DNA of 45,450 bases from Polysphondylium violaceum (taxonomy: Eukaryota > Evosea > Eumycetozoa > Dictyosteliales > Dictyosteliaceae): positions 1 through 45,450 of the forward strand of contig AJWJ01000146.1 in NCBI GenBank assembly GCA_000277445.1, read 5' to 3'. The position numbers and the translations under genes were made by a program. Below are positions 22,887-34,174 of the stretch, in pieces (position 1 is the stretch's first letter; each line of letters opens with the position of its first letter). The notes below the pieces were generated by a model. It was given only the letters and a program-made list of their open reading frames with translations. It was not told the DNA's origin and did no database searches.

Positions 22887-25670
22887 CTTGTAATCAAAAT
22901 GCATGAAAAAGATTATGTTTGTGTGGTGGCATTATGGTGTGCTCAAAGTTAAATCAATCTTACCGCAATCCCATATCCTTGGACAACAACTCTCATATGA
23001 TTCAATGTCTCATTAAATTGCACCATTCCCTAATGGCCTTCCTTTTCCGGAACACACAAATTGTTGGTAATCGCGAGATGGTGGAATGTTTTTAAAAATT
23101 TTTAAAAATTTTTACAAAATTTTAGAGGGTCACTTCCCATTTTGGGCAGAAAAGAATCATCACCTGCTCAACATATTCGTCTTGAACGTTAAACATCATT
23201 ATATTGCATCAGGAATCGAACAACAAATTATATACACACATGCGTTGTTGTTTTTGTGTGAGAATAGAGAAGTTATAGTGGGGGCCGCAGATTCTCAACA
23301 CTAGCCTTTGTTTTTTTTTTTTTTTCTTTATTTTTTTTTCTCTTTTTTGTTTTATAAATTCAAAATACAACCTTCTATACCAATCAATCAAGTGTTGTTT
23401 AAACATATAGAACTAGTTATATATAAAAACATATAATAATTAAAAATAGAATTAGATCATTTTCATTTTCATTTTAATTTATTTTCCAATTAGTAATAAT
23501 AACAATATAAATATTCATATCTCATATAGATATAAATCATCGGTTTTTTTTTTTTTTTTCTTCATTTGTAAATTTCAATTTTCCCCACTTTTTACATATA
23601 TATCTATATACATCCATATATATCTCATATATACTTTTTATGTGTAATAGTACCTTTAAATTGTCAACTAAACACAACAACTATATAATCAATCAATCAA
23701 TACACTCATCTTTTTTAATTAATTAGATTTATGAATAATAAAAACAAAATATATATACAGGTAAGTGATCAAAATCAATCTCAGTGTATTTTTCGAGGCT
23801 TTGTGTGTATATGTGTTAAAAAAATCATAATCTTTATGTGACATAAAATCAACAATTTGGCTACCCTCAAACGGCGTCTTTTGGATAGACATCTACATTT
23901 ACATTTTGGACACACTCGCAATGTGCATTCGAATTTGTCGTGCAATATTGCTTCTCGTGATTTTCAGATATGGGACAAATCTATTAGTAACAAAAGTTAT
24001 CACACACACCAAAAAATTTAATTTATTTTTTTTTGAATTTTTTTTATTTTTTTTTGTTGTAGGCCATCCTTTTTTATCCGACAAAAAATATGGTTTTTTT
24101 TAAAAATTTTTTTTTCCATTGTCCCTACAATTCTATAATTAACTCACAGTTCACCCACACTTTCTTTTTTAGTTTTTAATCTATAATCACCACTACATAG
24201 TAATAATATAATAGTACACACGCAGTAATATAACAATAGCAATAGTAAAAATACGATAGAGTAAATATAAACATATGTTTAAATATCTACATTTGATTTT
24301 GTTATTTTTTTAAAATTAAATTACAATCGTCTTGGTGGCCTTCATCTTAATTTGGTATTAGATTCATTCATATCAAAACCACACACATTCTGATAGTGGT
24401 ATCAAAATGTCGAGTTTTCCTAGAGAATGTGTTCGAGTGCCTAAAAGATCGATTTCAAATGTTTAAAATCTTTAAATATTTTAATTTAATTTTAATTTTT
24501 TCACCAATTTACCGCATTTGTCTGTCGTGTGTTTTGTGTGTGGTTTTTTTTTAAAAAAAATGAATTAATTTCTAAATTTAGTTTATGTCATTGCATATCT
24601 AACACATATGATAAAGCGTGTGTGTTTAAATTCGTAATATATCTATTTAATTTTAATTTTTGTTTTTTTCTCTAGTTTTTTCTTTTTTTGTGTTGGTTGT
24701 TGTCTTGTTTGTGGTTTTCGAATCGATGTAGAAACCAATCTTTTTGCAAATATATGCAGTTATTCGAATATTAGTAATAGTAGTAGTAAATCAAAATAGA
24801 TAGATTGGCATAGTAGTAAAATAAGAAAAAAAGAAAAGAAGATTTGTTCACATATTGAGACTTGCCTTCCTTTTTTTTTCTTCCATGTATGGATATAGAA
24901 TAATATACATCTATCTCTTTATATTTTTGTTTTTTTTTTTCGTGTTTTCTATATTTATTGTGTGCGTGTTTATTTTCATAACAATACCCCCTCTTCCTAT
25001 AGTGGTAATGTGAGGTAAAACATCGATATTTACTATTGATTTCTTTACTCATCTCTTTTATATCTCTATTCCATCTATTTATCCTGATGAAATAGTTTGA
25101 TACACTACACATCTATATTCAATTTAATTCTACTGTTTTTATTTTTTTTTGAAAAATATTGATGTTATTCGTTTTTTAGTCATACGATGTGTTGTGTGTG
25201 GGTAATAATTAATTATGGTATAAATATGGTGTTGTGTGTGTTAATTAAAAATAGTTACTAGATATTTGATTCAATAGTATAGTATTTAATAGTCAATAGT
25301 TTTTGTTATTATACTCTACTCTACCATATCGTATTATAAATATATAAATATAGTTTATCTCTTGTCTTGTTATTGAATATATCATATCATATCCTATTAT
25401 TACCAGTTTTCGTGTGTATGTAAATCCATACAATGTATTTTTAACAATGCATACCGCACAAATTTAATTAAATCTAGCAAATTTAAACAACACCAAAACA
25501 TCAACTCTCGCAACTATTACCACATCATTGTGTTTTAAAAACATAATTGTCATCATTGCACCACTATTAGATCATAAAACAACAATATCACACATGTGTG
25601 GTGGTGGTGGAGGTTTAAAAAAGAAGGAGAGGGAAAGAAAAAAAAAAAAAAAAAAGAAATCTACCCCATA

Positions 25671-25690
25671 GTGTGTGATAGTGGGTGTGT
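25671..25690. promoter_or_regulatory. GTGTG..GTGGGTGTGT tract (candidate G-box)
   Basis: A GT/G-rich element about 360 bp upstream of the lipid kinase ATG, following an A-rich run. It matches the alternating G/T style of Dictyostelium G-boxes. Inferred from sequence only. Confidence 0.3.
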
Positions 25691-26050
25691 TTTTCATATC
25701 TTGTGTGTTTGGAAAGGATTACTTTTTTGTTGTTTATTACCACCAACACATGTACTTGTCATATAATGATCATTACCATTTAAAAAACACACTCCTTTAT
25801 AAAGGTGAAGGAGGATTTTAAAAAAAATTTAAATATTCATTCAATTCATTCACTTCCTTAATAATACATACATATACACACTTATTTATTTATTTATTCT
25901 AAACTCACACACATTACCAATAATTCTTTTAATTTTGTTTTTTTACCCTTTTTTTTTCAAATTATTTTCTTATAATAGCTAGCAATACACAATAATATAT
26001 ATAATTATAGTAATATTAATAAAAAACATTAATATTTATTTAGTTAAAAT

Positions 26051-27868
26051 ATGTCAGAAGTTGCAATTAAATTTTTCAACATATTCCTTAAAGATAAAAA
26101 GAAACTTGATCCCGAAAGAGTTAAAGCCAAGGCAAATAAAAAGATGGCTAGATCTCGTAGTATGGAAAAGGTAGAGAGAATTCAAGACCCAAATACAGAG
26201 TTTATACATCACAGCACAGGCGACTTGAGCTCACACTCTGAGCCCGCCATTGTCACATTGGGCGGCAGCAACAGCGAGATTAGCGACAGCTCAAATTCAA
26301 TTGAGAATACAAATGCCACCAGCATGGGCAGCAATGTCACCACAACCACAACCGTATCGATGGCCAGCACACAGGCTCTCCAGCCAGATATGTCTGTTAG
26401 CGAGTTGGATACATCACAAGGCAGCAGCAAGTCGTCGCCAGCAGGTGCCGACTCTACAATCAATAATAGAAGAAGTTGGTCAGAGCAATTGGACGGCGAC
26501 AAGGAAAACTTTGTAAATGAAATCAATGAGAGCTCTGTTCTCTCACATCCATCGTTTTTGGAGCCAAGCAGAGTAAAGAGAATCAGAGTATCCAACGTAA
26601 CCATTATATACAATCCCTTTTCTGGCTCCAAAGTCGGTGAAAAGATTATGAATGAAGCTAAAAAGTACTTTGAAGTACATGGTATCAAGGTCAAACCTAT
26701 CCCAACCGAATACAAAGGCCACGCCCAAGAGTTGTGTCAAAACCTCGATATCACTGGTGTCGATGTAGTTTGTTTGATTGGTGGTGATGGTACCATCCAC
26801 GAAGCCGTCAACGGTATCATGAGAAGAGACCCCGAGTCTCGTGAAAAGTTTGTCATGGCCTGTTTGCCCGCCGGTACTGGAAACAGTTTTGTATTGGAAC
26901 TCCAAGGTAAATTGACCATCAAACACGTATTGGAAAGAATTGTCAACGGTTTAACCGTCCCCATCGATATTGCCAAAGTTACTGTCGTTGCCAAGGAAAA
27001 GATCACATCAGAATGCTCAAGAAGAAGAGAAGAATACGATTTAATTAAAAAGAGATACGCCCATATCAATTTAGACGCACCCCAATTATCATCCTCGCAA
27101 GAAGCTGGTAAGAGAACCATGCAAGAATATAAAACCATTCGTCCAGACGCCCTCATGGAGTATGGCTCCAATTTGTCTAGTTCAGACCTCCTTGAAAACG
27201 AAGAGGACAACAGTATCTATTGTTTCAATTCCTTACATTGGGGTCTTGGTTCTAAAGTAAATATCACTGCCGAAAAGATGCGTTGGATGGGCAAAGCCGT
27301 CCGTTACACCACCGCTGCTCTCCTCGAGTTGTTTAAAGGTGAAAAGATTTTAGCTCGTATTGAATACGAAGACGCCAACGGCGAAGTCACTGCATTGGAA
27401 GACGAATTTTGTTTGGCAATTGTAAATAACATTCAAGGTGCCGCTAAAGGCATGAAGATGGCTCCCAAAGCCAAGTTGAACGACGGTCTCATTGACTTGA
27501 TCTTGATCAAATCTCACAAAACCTTTGATTTGATGGCTGTATTTGCAAAGATTTACGACGGTACCCACACAGACTTGGACTATGTAATATATAAACAAGT
27601 TAGAAGATTCAGTATAACTCCATTCAAAAAAGACAAAGAAAGAAAGAAACGTTTACGTAAAGAGAAAAAGAAAATTAGAGCCGCCATCAAAGCTGGCCGT
27701 GAACACTCTGAAAATCCTTTGGAAATTTTAAAAACTGAATGTAATACTATTTTATCTGAACTCGAAGATCAAATTGATGAAGAAATTATTGATATCGATG
27801 GTGAACTTAAAGGTCAAACTCCATTTGTTTGCGAAGTAATTCCAAGATCAGTTAGAGTTGTAGTTTAA
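26051..27868 (+). CDS. sphingosine/diacylglycerol kinase-family lipid kinase (605 aa)
   Basis: Single exon. The catalytic fold at about 178-510 shows the DAGK-cat signatures: NPFSGSK at 188-194, the nucleotide-binding GGDGTIHEAVNG from 244, and PAGTGNS at 273-279. The second lobe has SLHWGLGSKVN, AEKMRWMGKAVRYT and LNDGLIDL. This order is that of eukaryotic sphingosine or ceramide kinases, which phosphorylate sphingoid bases or related lipids with ATP. Substrate choice cannot be read from the sequence. The N-terminal 175 residues are Ser/Thr/Asn-rich. An insert of about 65 residues separates the lobes, and the tail is basic then acidic (KERKKRLRKEKKK). The coding part is markedly GC-richer at third positions than the neighbours. 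It ends 410 nt from the convergent RasGEF gene. Confidence 0.9.
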   Translation: MSEVAIKFFNIFLKDKKKLDPERVKAKANKKMARSRSMEKVERIQDPNTEFIHHSTGDLSSHSEPAIVTLGGSNSEISDSSNSIENTNATSMGSNVTTTTTVSMASTQALQPDMSVSELDTSQGSSKSSPAGADSTINNRRSWSEQLDGDKENFVNEINESSVLSHPSFLEPSRVKRIRVSNVTIIYNPFSGSKVGEKIMNEAKKYFEVHGIKVKPIPTEYKGHAQELCQNLDITGVDVVCLIGGDGTIHEAVNGIMRRDPESREKFVMACLPAGTGNSFVLELQGKLTIKHVLERIVNGLTVPIDIAKVTVVAKEKITSECSRRREEYDLIKKRYAHINLDAPQLSSSQEAGKRTMQEYKTIRPDALMEYGSNLSSSDLLENEEDNSIYCFNSLHWGLGSKVNITAEKMRWMGKAVRYTTAALLELFKGEKILARIEYEDANGEVTALEDEFCLAIVNNIQGAAKGMKMAPKAKLNDGLIDLILIKSHKTFDLMAVFAKIYDGTHTDLDYVIYKQVRRFSITPFKKDKERKKRLRKEKKKIRAAIKAGREHSENPLEILKTECNTILSELEDQIDEEIIDIDGELKGQTPFVCEVIPRSVRVVV

Positions 27869-28278
27869 GTTTTTTGTTTTATAATAATAATAATATATAG
27901 ATGTAATTTAATATATATTTAAATTTACATAGCCAACACACAATACCATCCGATTCGACAAATATATCTATGGATTTTGATTCAAATTTTTTCAAAAAAA
28001 AGATATATATCTCTCCAACTCTTTTTATTTTTTCCATTGTTAACATTTATCAATGATTAAATACTTCAAGGTTAAATAATACATTTTAATAAAATTTTCT
28101 TTTTTTTTTGTAAATAATCTTAAATCCCTTTCATAATTTTGTCTTTTTTTTTATTTTTAATTCAATCAAATAAAATGTTCAAACAAGTAAAAATAAAATA
28201 ATAATAAAACTGTAATTTACTGGAAAAAAAAACTAAATATGTATACCTTTTATTTGTTTTGATATATAAATTTATATA
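27869..28278. terminator. convergent 3' flank, lipid kinase and RasGEF
   Basis: 410 bp of strongly AT-rich sequence with T and A runs between two stop codons. AATAAA and its complement occur on both sides, so it serves as the 3' end region of both genes. Nothing else was seen. Confidence 0.4.
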
Positions 28279-31200
28279 TTAAAATATTTCAGATTTTTGA
28301 GCACCTTTTGGTTCTTTTTGTAAAGAGATTTTATAAAGATCAGAAGCATTTTGTGGAGTTAGATCTTTGATAAAAGTTTGAATGATTGGAACCACTTTGA
28401 GATTATACTCTGACCATTGATATTGTTGAACCTCTGAAATGACTTTATACAAAAGAGTATATTTGGCAAAATTGATTAAATTGTTTCCAATAATATTTGG
28501 ATTACCTTCCTCTGTAAATGTAAGATCGGTGAGATAGACACCAATGTATGGAACACAGGGTGGATCAGTGTTGTGCAAGAGATCACGGTAATTTTTGTAG
28601 GCACCTTCACAGCTCATCTCTTTTTCAAGTGAATCTAAACTATCCAAATATCTTTTGGCAACGAGTCCACGAGTGTATTTGAGACGAAGAATGGCAGAGT
28701 TGTTTAAGCCACCGATAAAGGACATGAGAGTGTTGTAGTTTTTCAACTCTCTGAGTTTTTCAGCGATTCTAATGATTCTTTCCATTCTCTTGGCACGGGT
28801 TTTGACACGTTCAGGTTCGAGGATCAAGCTCACAACCCAAAGACCGACATTGTTGAATCGAGAAATCATTTGAAGAATGGTTGGCGATTTTCTAGAGGCA
28901 ATATTTGGTTTATTCCATGCTTGATTGAGAAACTCTGTTGGTTTGATGGAACTGTATAAATTGAATTCAAAAAGTGTGAGTTGTCTAGCAATTTCTTCAT
29001 CGTCAAAATCAAAGAGTGATCTGGGGTTAATAAGACCTTTGAGTTTGGATTCTGGGATTTTTCTAGAGGGAGAACTGATAAATGATTGTGAAAGGGATAG
29101 AGAGGATGAGGAGGGACTGGTCATTGCTGAAGAGGGTGCTTGGATAGCTGAAAAACTAGAAGACAATCCAAATTGGGTGGGAGAGGTTGGAGAATTGTTC
29201 ATGCTACCACTACCACTACCGCCGCTACTGCCGAGAAGACTGGACCCACGTGGTGAAGTAAGGGTACCATTGCTTCTGGTTCTAGAGAGAATAGACTTTA
29301 TACCACATGTACGTTTTAATATACAACCTCTGATTTGATTACCAAGAATTGGAAAAGCAATCATCATGTGGGTGTCTACAAAGTCTACCATTAATTTGGT
29401 GGACTCATAGCAAAAATCTTCATAATGGTGTTCGACCCAATACTTTATCACATTACCAACACGGAGTTGAATTGATAGTTTTTCTTTTTCATCAATTATT
29501 CCTTCGGGGACTTGGAATCTTTCAAAAAGTTTCTTTAACAATGTTGCGGCGGTGGTATAGGAAGAGTAGGTCATGAGTAAAGTTTTCATAAACATGAGAT
29601 CATGTGTGTTTTTGGAGGTTAGATGAATAATGAGTTTGTTGAGAGTACCTGCCTCTATGGATTGAGTTTGTTGACCGGTGCCACCATAGATAATATTTTC
29701 ATCTGAATCACTTGGTTCTTCCCATATATTGATTTGTCTCTCTTCATTTAAACTTGTACCATCGTTTTTAATGGATAATGTCGACTTATTTTTAGTTGGT
29801 GGGGTAGTACTACCACTGTCACTAATGTCGGCACCATTTTGATTTGACAAATATTCTTGTTGTTCTTTATGATGTTTTTCAATGACTTCCAAAACCAAAG
29901 CATCGTTTGGTTGGACACCTTGGGATTTTAATGATTTTCTAACATCAATATTATTTACAAGATGACCCAATTTTCTAAATGTGAAACTTCTTTCTCTGGT
30001 GGTAACTGGTGAATCTGGATTATTAAAAGAGTCTGAATCTTGATTGGACTCATTATTACCGGTGTTACCGACCAAATAGCCAAAATTGGTAGATAGTCTT
30101 TCACAAATATCTTGAACTGGATCATTGAAATCAACGTAAACTAAATTCTTTTCACCATTTTGACCAAATACCAATAGTTTGTTTGGAAGTTCTCTAAATT
30201 CAATTTCAACTTTAATATCATAGGACCAAAGGAATCTATCATTTTCAAGAGTTGGTCCATTCTTTAGCACCAAATGATAATCTTTTGCATTTGAAATCAT
30301 TTCATTATTTATAATTATATTGAATAAAGTTGAAACCTTTACAAATTGATCAAATTTAAATGTACACTTTCTATCTAAAGGTTTAATAATTACAGTATAT
30401 TTTCTACATCTTTCTTTAAATTCTAATAATGTCTATTTTTAATTTAATTGTTAATAAGTATTTTAAATATACAAGTAATTCAAATATTAATATATATATA
30501 CATACTAAACTTTTTAAACGATAAGAATCCAAAGTATAATCTTCGTCCATCCAAAAACCATCGTCATCATCTTCACTTGGAGTTAAGTAAAAGCCACATT
30601 TATTTAAGCTATCTAATAAACCAGTTCTTAGACCAGTTATTTTGATTGCTTTGGAAACTGTACATTGTGGATCAAAGTTTAGAGTAAGATAATTGTAACG
30701 AGAAAAAGAAGTACTGACTAGAATTTTCAATTTCAATGATTTTAAACTAATAATTTCATTTTCTGTGTCTCTATTCAATGTTCTAAATAATAGTTGAGAG
30801 TTGGCGTTGATATTAAAGGTGGAAAACAATTCATCTTCGTCCAATAGTACTTCTTGTCTACTTGTAGGATCAATTAAAAATATACCGTGTTGGGAAATAT
30901 CGATATTGTTGTGAAATTTGAGATAAAGTTTTCTAATAATGGATCGAATGGATGTGAATTGTGTCAATCTGAGGGTTGCTTGAGCTGGTAATTGACCTTC
31001 ACTAAAGTGAGGAATTAAAATCTTTACAAAAACAATATTCAATACCACAGTCTTTAGTATCAAAGATTCTCGGTCATTTAATCCCAATTCCAACATTGTT
31101 TTCTCTTTATGTAAAGGTACATTTGGTTCAGTCCATTTAAATAATGCAAAACTATTATGAATATCATTTGTATCTGATTCTGATCCAATGTGAGATTGAG

Positions 31201-32254
31201 ATGTTGATTGATCACTATTGTCAACAACGGTTTCCCATTCATTATTACTTGTTTGTCTAGCATTCTTTAATCCATTAAAAGTCATTAAATTGGGTATGAT
31301 GATCGATAAAGCTTCTTCAATTGTTGAACATGGAGAAAATGATAATACTTTTTCTTTATATAAGTTTTTGTTATTATGTTTTGATGGAGTTGAGATGTTT
31401 GGTTCTGAAATTGATAATAATTCTGGTTTATAATTATTATTAATAGTATTGTTTGAAAGATCACCTGTACTTATACTTGATAATGGTGTAGATTGTAATA
31501 CAGGTGATCTGGGACTATTGTTATTATTGTTGTTTGGATATAAAATATTTAAATTGATAATAGATGGAATTTCTTTGGATTCGTGTGATAGTCTAGGAGT
31601 TGGTGGAGTTCGACTTGCAATTTCACTCAATTTACAATCTGATTCTGGTGTTAATCCTCCATCACTTATACTATTACTTGAATCCTCATCATAATGTTGT
31701 TGTTGTTGTTGAGCTTGTTGATTTGATGCTGGTGTTGAAATAGGAGACGGTGTGGAAGCTCCATTTCCGTTGTGATGATGATTTCCATTGTTATTGCTAT
31801 TCTTTTTAAATGTAGGTGAAAATAATAATTTTGGTATTGAAAATGATTTTGATGATTGTACAGGTGATGATTTACTAGTGTGATGATTATGATGGTGATG
31901 GTTAGATGCACTTGATGCGGCAATGGCACAGCCATCTTTATTTTGTTCTGGAATGGAACTTAATGAAAATGATGATACAGATGATGGTGAGTTTATGTTA
32001 CATGGTTGTGATGGTGATGATGTTGGTGATGAAGAAGAGGATGATAATTTAAGATCACTTGCACTCTTTTTGGTTTTAAATAATTTTACACTAAATTTCT
32101 CTGAGCTTGCTTTTCGTAATGGAACAGGTGGTGGTTTCTTTGATGGTGGTGTTGATCTTGTAGGTGAATTGACCACATCATCAATATTACTATTATGGTT
32201 GGTACTGTTATTATTATCAACTACCTCATCTTCGATATAATCTGTTGATACCAT
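28279..32254 (-). CDS. Ras guanine nucleotide exchange factor with tandem ubiquitin-like (talin-head-like) modules (1300 aa)
   Basis: Two exons, 32254-30506 and 30432-28279. A phase-0 intron (GTATGT...AATAG) joins YRLKSL to TLLEFKERC. The N-terminus (1-295) is Ser/Asn/His-rich with a proline motif KKPPPVPLRK. Then come several ubiquitin-like modules: about 300-408, 409-492, 507-592, 594-667 and 668-769. The pair at 507-667 reads like talin F0-F1: an 'N-F-D-P-x-x-T-V' strand, GFYLTPSEDDDDGFWMDED, then DSYRLKSL leading directly into the next module. RasGEF-N lies at about 832-957. A Ser-rich linker follows, then the CDC25-type catalytic domain at about 1058-1297, with the helical-hairpin region NNSAILRLKYT and PPCVPYIGVYLTDLTF. 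The catalytic part should load GTP on Ras or Rap, and the front modules probably place it at membranes. Confidence 0.92.
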
Positions 32255-32811
32255 GTTTTTATTTATCTATAGTGCGTGCCTAAAAAAAAAAAACGAAAGA
32301 TATTTTTTTGGGGGAGGCTCTGTGGGGCTTTTTTTATGAAAAAAAAAAAGTGAGTGTGAAAATAAGATATTTGATTATATCAAATTTAAAATATAGTATG
32401 GAGAATATATAAAGTAATATATTCTTTTAAAGATAGGGATGATGATTATCTATTGTTGTTTTTTTGATTGAAAGGATAAGGCAAGGCAATTATTAGTAAA
32501 ACGGTAAAAATTAAAAAAAATAGAAAAAAAAAATAGAAAAAAATAGAAAAATCTAAAAAATCAAAAAAGGTTCCTTTTGATTGGTTTTTCTTTTCGAAAT
32601 GTGTAAAAAGGGTATTTTTAGTGATATTTGATTGTGTAGGCGTTCGTACGAGTGTATGGAATGAAAACAATGATTACAATTTGTGTTGGGTGTATGAAAT
32701 GAAATATATTTATTGATTTATCCAAAGATAGAATAAAAATAAAATGTAATGAAATAATGTGTATTTAGATGGAATAATACCCAATACACAACAATAAATA
32801 AATAAATTTGG

Positions 32812-32832
32812 TATAGTATAGTATAGTATAAA
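32812..32832 (+). repeat. (GTATA)n short tandem repeat
   Basis: Four tandem GTATA-type units in the RasGEF upstream region. Confidence 0.65.
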
Positions 32833-33087
32833 ATATTTAAATATATTATTATTTAAATAATGTGGTGTTGTGTTGATGGTGATATATATATTTATGTGTA
32901 AATTATGTTATTAAAAAATAAATCTCATTCTTTTTTGTCTTTACGCTTTACAAATTAACACATGTATTGAAGAGCTATTTCAATCAAAAATTGTGTGTGT
33001 GGATCTGGGGTATATTTGAAAAAAAACAAAAATAAACACACAGATACACACTCTGCCAACAAACATACCCTCAGATTTACCCCAAAT

Positions 33088-33105
33088 GTGGTGAGTGGGT
33101 GTGTG
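33088..33105. promoter_or_regulatory. GTGGTGAGTGGGTGTGTG tract (candidate G-box)
   Basis: An 18-bp G/T-rich element in the divergent region. It resembles G-box binding factor sites. Motif only. Confidence 0.3.
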
Positions 33106-33876
33106 ATATGACAAGATTACATATTTGTTGGTTATTTATAATAATCTTACTTACATAGAATTAGAATATGTCTGTCAACAAAATTGTTATTTGATAAACT
33201 CGTTGGGAAAGGGAAATGGTGGTGGGGGGGTGTTGATCAGGAAGGACCCTTTTAAAATAACAAAGTAATAGTAGTAATGATTTTGTTTTTGAAAAGTAAA
33301 GTAAAGTAAAGTAATAATACAAAAGTAATAGTATAGTATGAGGGGAGGAGGTATAGGAGAGTGATTGAGGCCGAGTTGGTCCCTCTTTGTGTGTTTGTTC
33401 AGTGTTTTATAACTATTCTCGAACTAAATTTTTTTTTTTAAAAAAAAACTGGGCAAGAGTGGTTTTCAAAAAAAAAAAAAAATTTGAAAAGAAAAAAGGG
33501 GATTTTTTTTAAAAAATCTCATCAATTTGATTAACATCATCAAAACAAGAATAGAACACCCACACATTCACTTTAAAGTATTGGGCATTATTATATCCTT
33601 GATCAAAATAAACACATTAATTCCACTCATGATATCATGTGATGGAATATTGTTGTTGTTGGTTGTTGATGATCTAATCGGTGGATGTTTGTTTTTTTCT
33701 ATTTGATTGGTTGGTTATGTGTGTGGAAATATTTGAAAGAGTAAACTAGAGTAAAGTAACATCACTTTATCATTAAATGTGTATTTGTAATAGATCTTTC
33801 AATCAATTCCTTTTTTAGATATTGCCTCATGTGGATTTGATCTTATTATAAACTTAGTGTTGAACATATAAAAAAC

Positions 33877-33901
33877 AGAGATAGAGATAGAGATAGAGAT
33901 A
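33877..33901 (+). repeat. (AGAGAT)n short tandem repeat
   Basis: Four tandem AGAGAT units followed at once by TCTGTCTGTCTGTG-type repeats, about 300 bp upstream of the CBS gene. Confidence 0.75.
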
Positions 33902-34124
33902 TGGCATCTGTCTGTCTGTGTGCGTGTGTGTATATTGTTGGAGAGGAGATGTGTGGTGAGTGAGAAATGAATAAACATTTATCATAAAAATAAAATAAAT
34001 TCACACACACACACGCACACAGAAACTCTCTCTCTTCACTCTTTATCATTTTATTATTATTATTATTGTTATCCTTATTATTCTCTATTCAGATTTCAAT
34101 ACTACATCACACCTCTATTATTCA

Positions 34125-34151
34125 TAATAATAATAATAATAATAATAATAT
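34125..34151 (+). repeat. (AAT)n repeat in CBS gene 5' leader
   Basis: About nine AAT triplets just before the ATG at 34175, so probably in the 5' UTR. Confidence 0.8.
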
Positions 34152-34174
34152 TAAAACTTTAAAGAGATTGCATA

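Larger units (their letters stand above)
22276..26050. other. 3.8-kb gene-free AT-rich region
   Basis: The largest intergenic gap of the window, between dnajc17 and the lipid kinase. Open frames here are short and low-complexity and none is supported. It holds long A/T runs, an inverted TTTTTAAAAATTTTTAAAAA stretch near 23091-23115, several GTGTG/GGGTGTG tracts, and a more sequence-complex island at about 22690-23290. That island contains a candidate ncRNA (separate entry). The final kilobase is probably the promoter and leader of the lipid kinase. Confidence 0.55.
32255..34174. promoter_or_regulatory. 1.9-kb divergent promoter region RasGEF/CBS gene
   Basis: No supported gene. It contains short tandem repeats (GTATA, AGTAA, AGAGAT types), a TGGTGAGTGGGTGTGTG tract at 33088-33105, and T/A homopolymers near 33428-33520. 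The size and the G-box-like tract suggest regulated expression of one or both genes; this is inference. Confidence 0.4.

Noticed and set aside
22940-22995. CTTACCGCAA resembling the CCTTACAGCAA motif of Dictyostelium Class I RNAs
   Set aside because: Two mismatches, no terminal stem between GTT... and ...AAC flanks, and no upstream element at the right distance on the plus strand.
26209-27598. Antisense open frames across the lipid kinase
   Set aside because: Shadows of a GC-rich coding exon with no recognisable motif.
33846-34049. Small minus-strand open frame in the RasGEF/CBS intergenic region
   Set aside because: It translates short tandem repeats (Ser-Leu, Ala-His runs) only.
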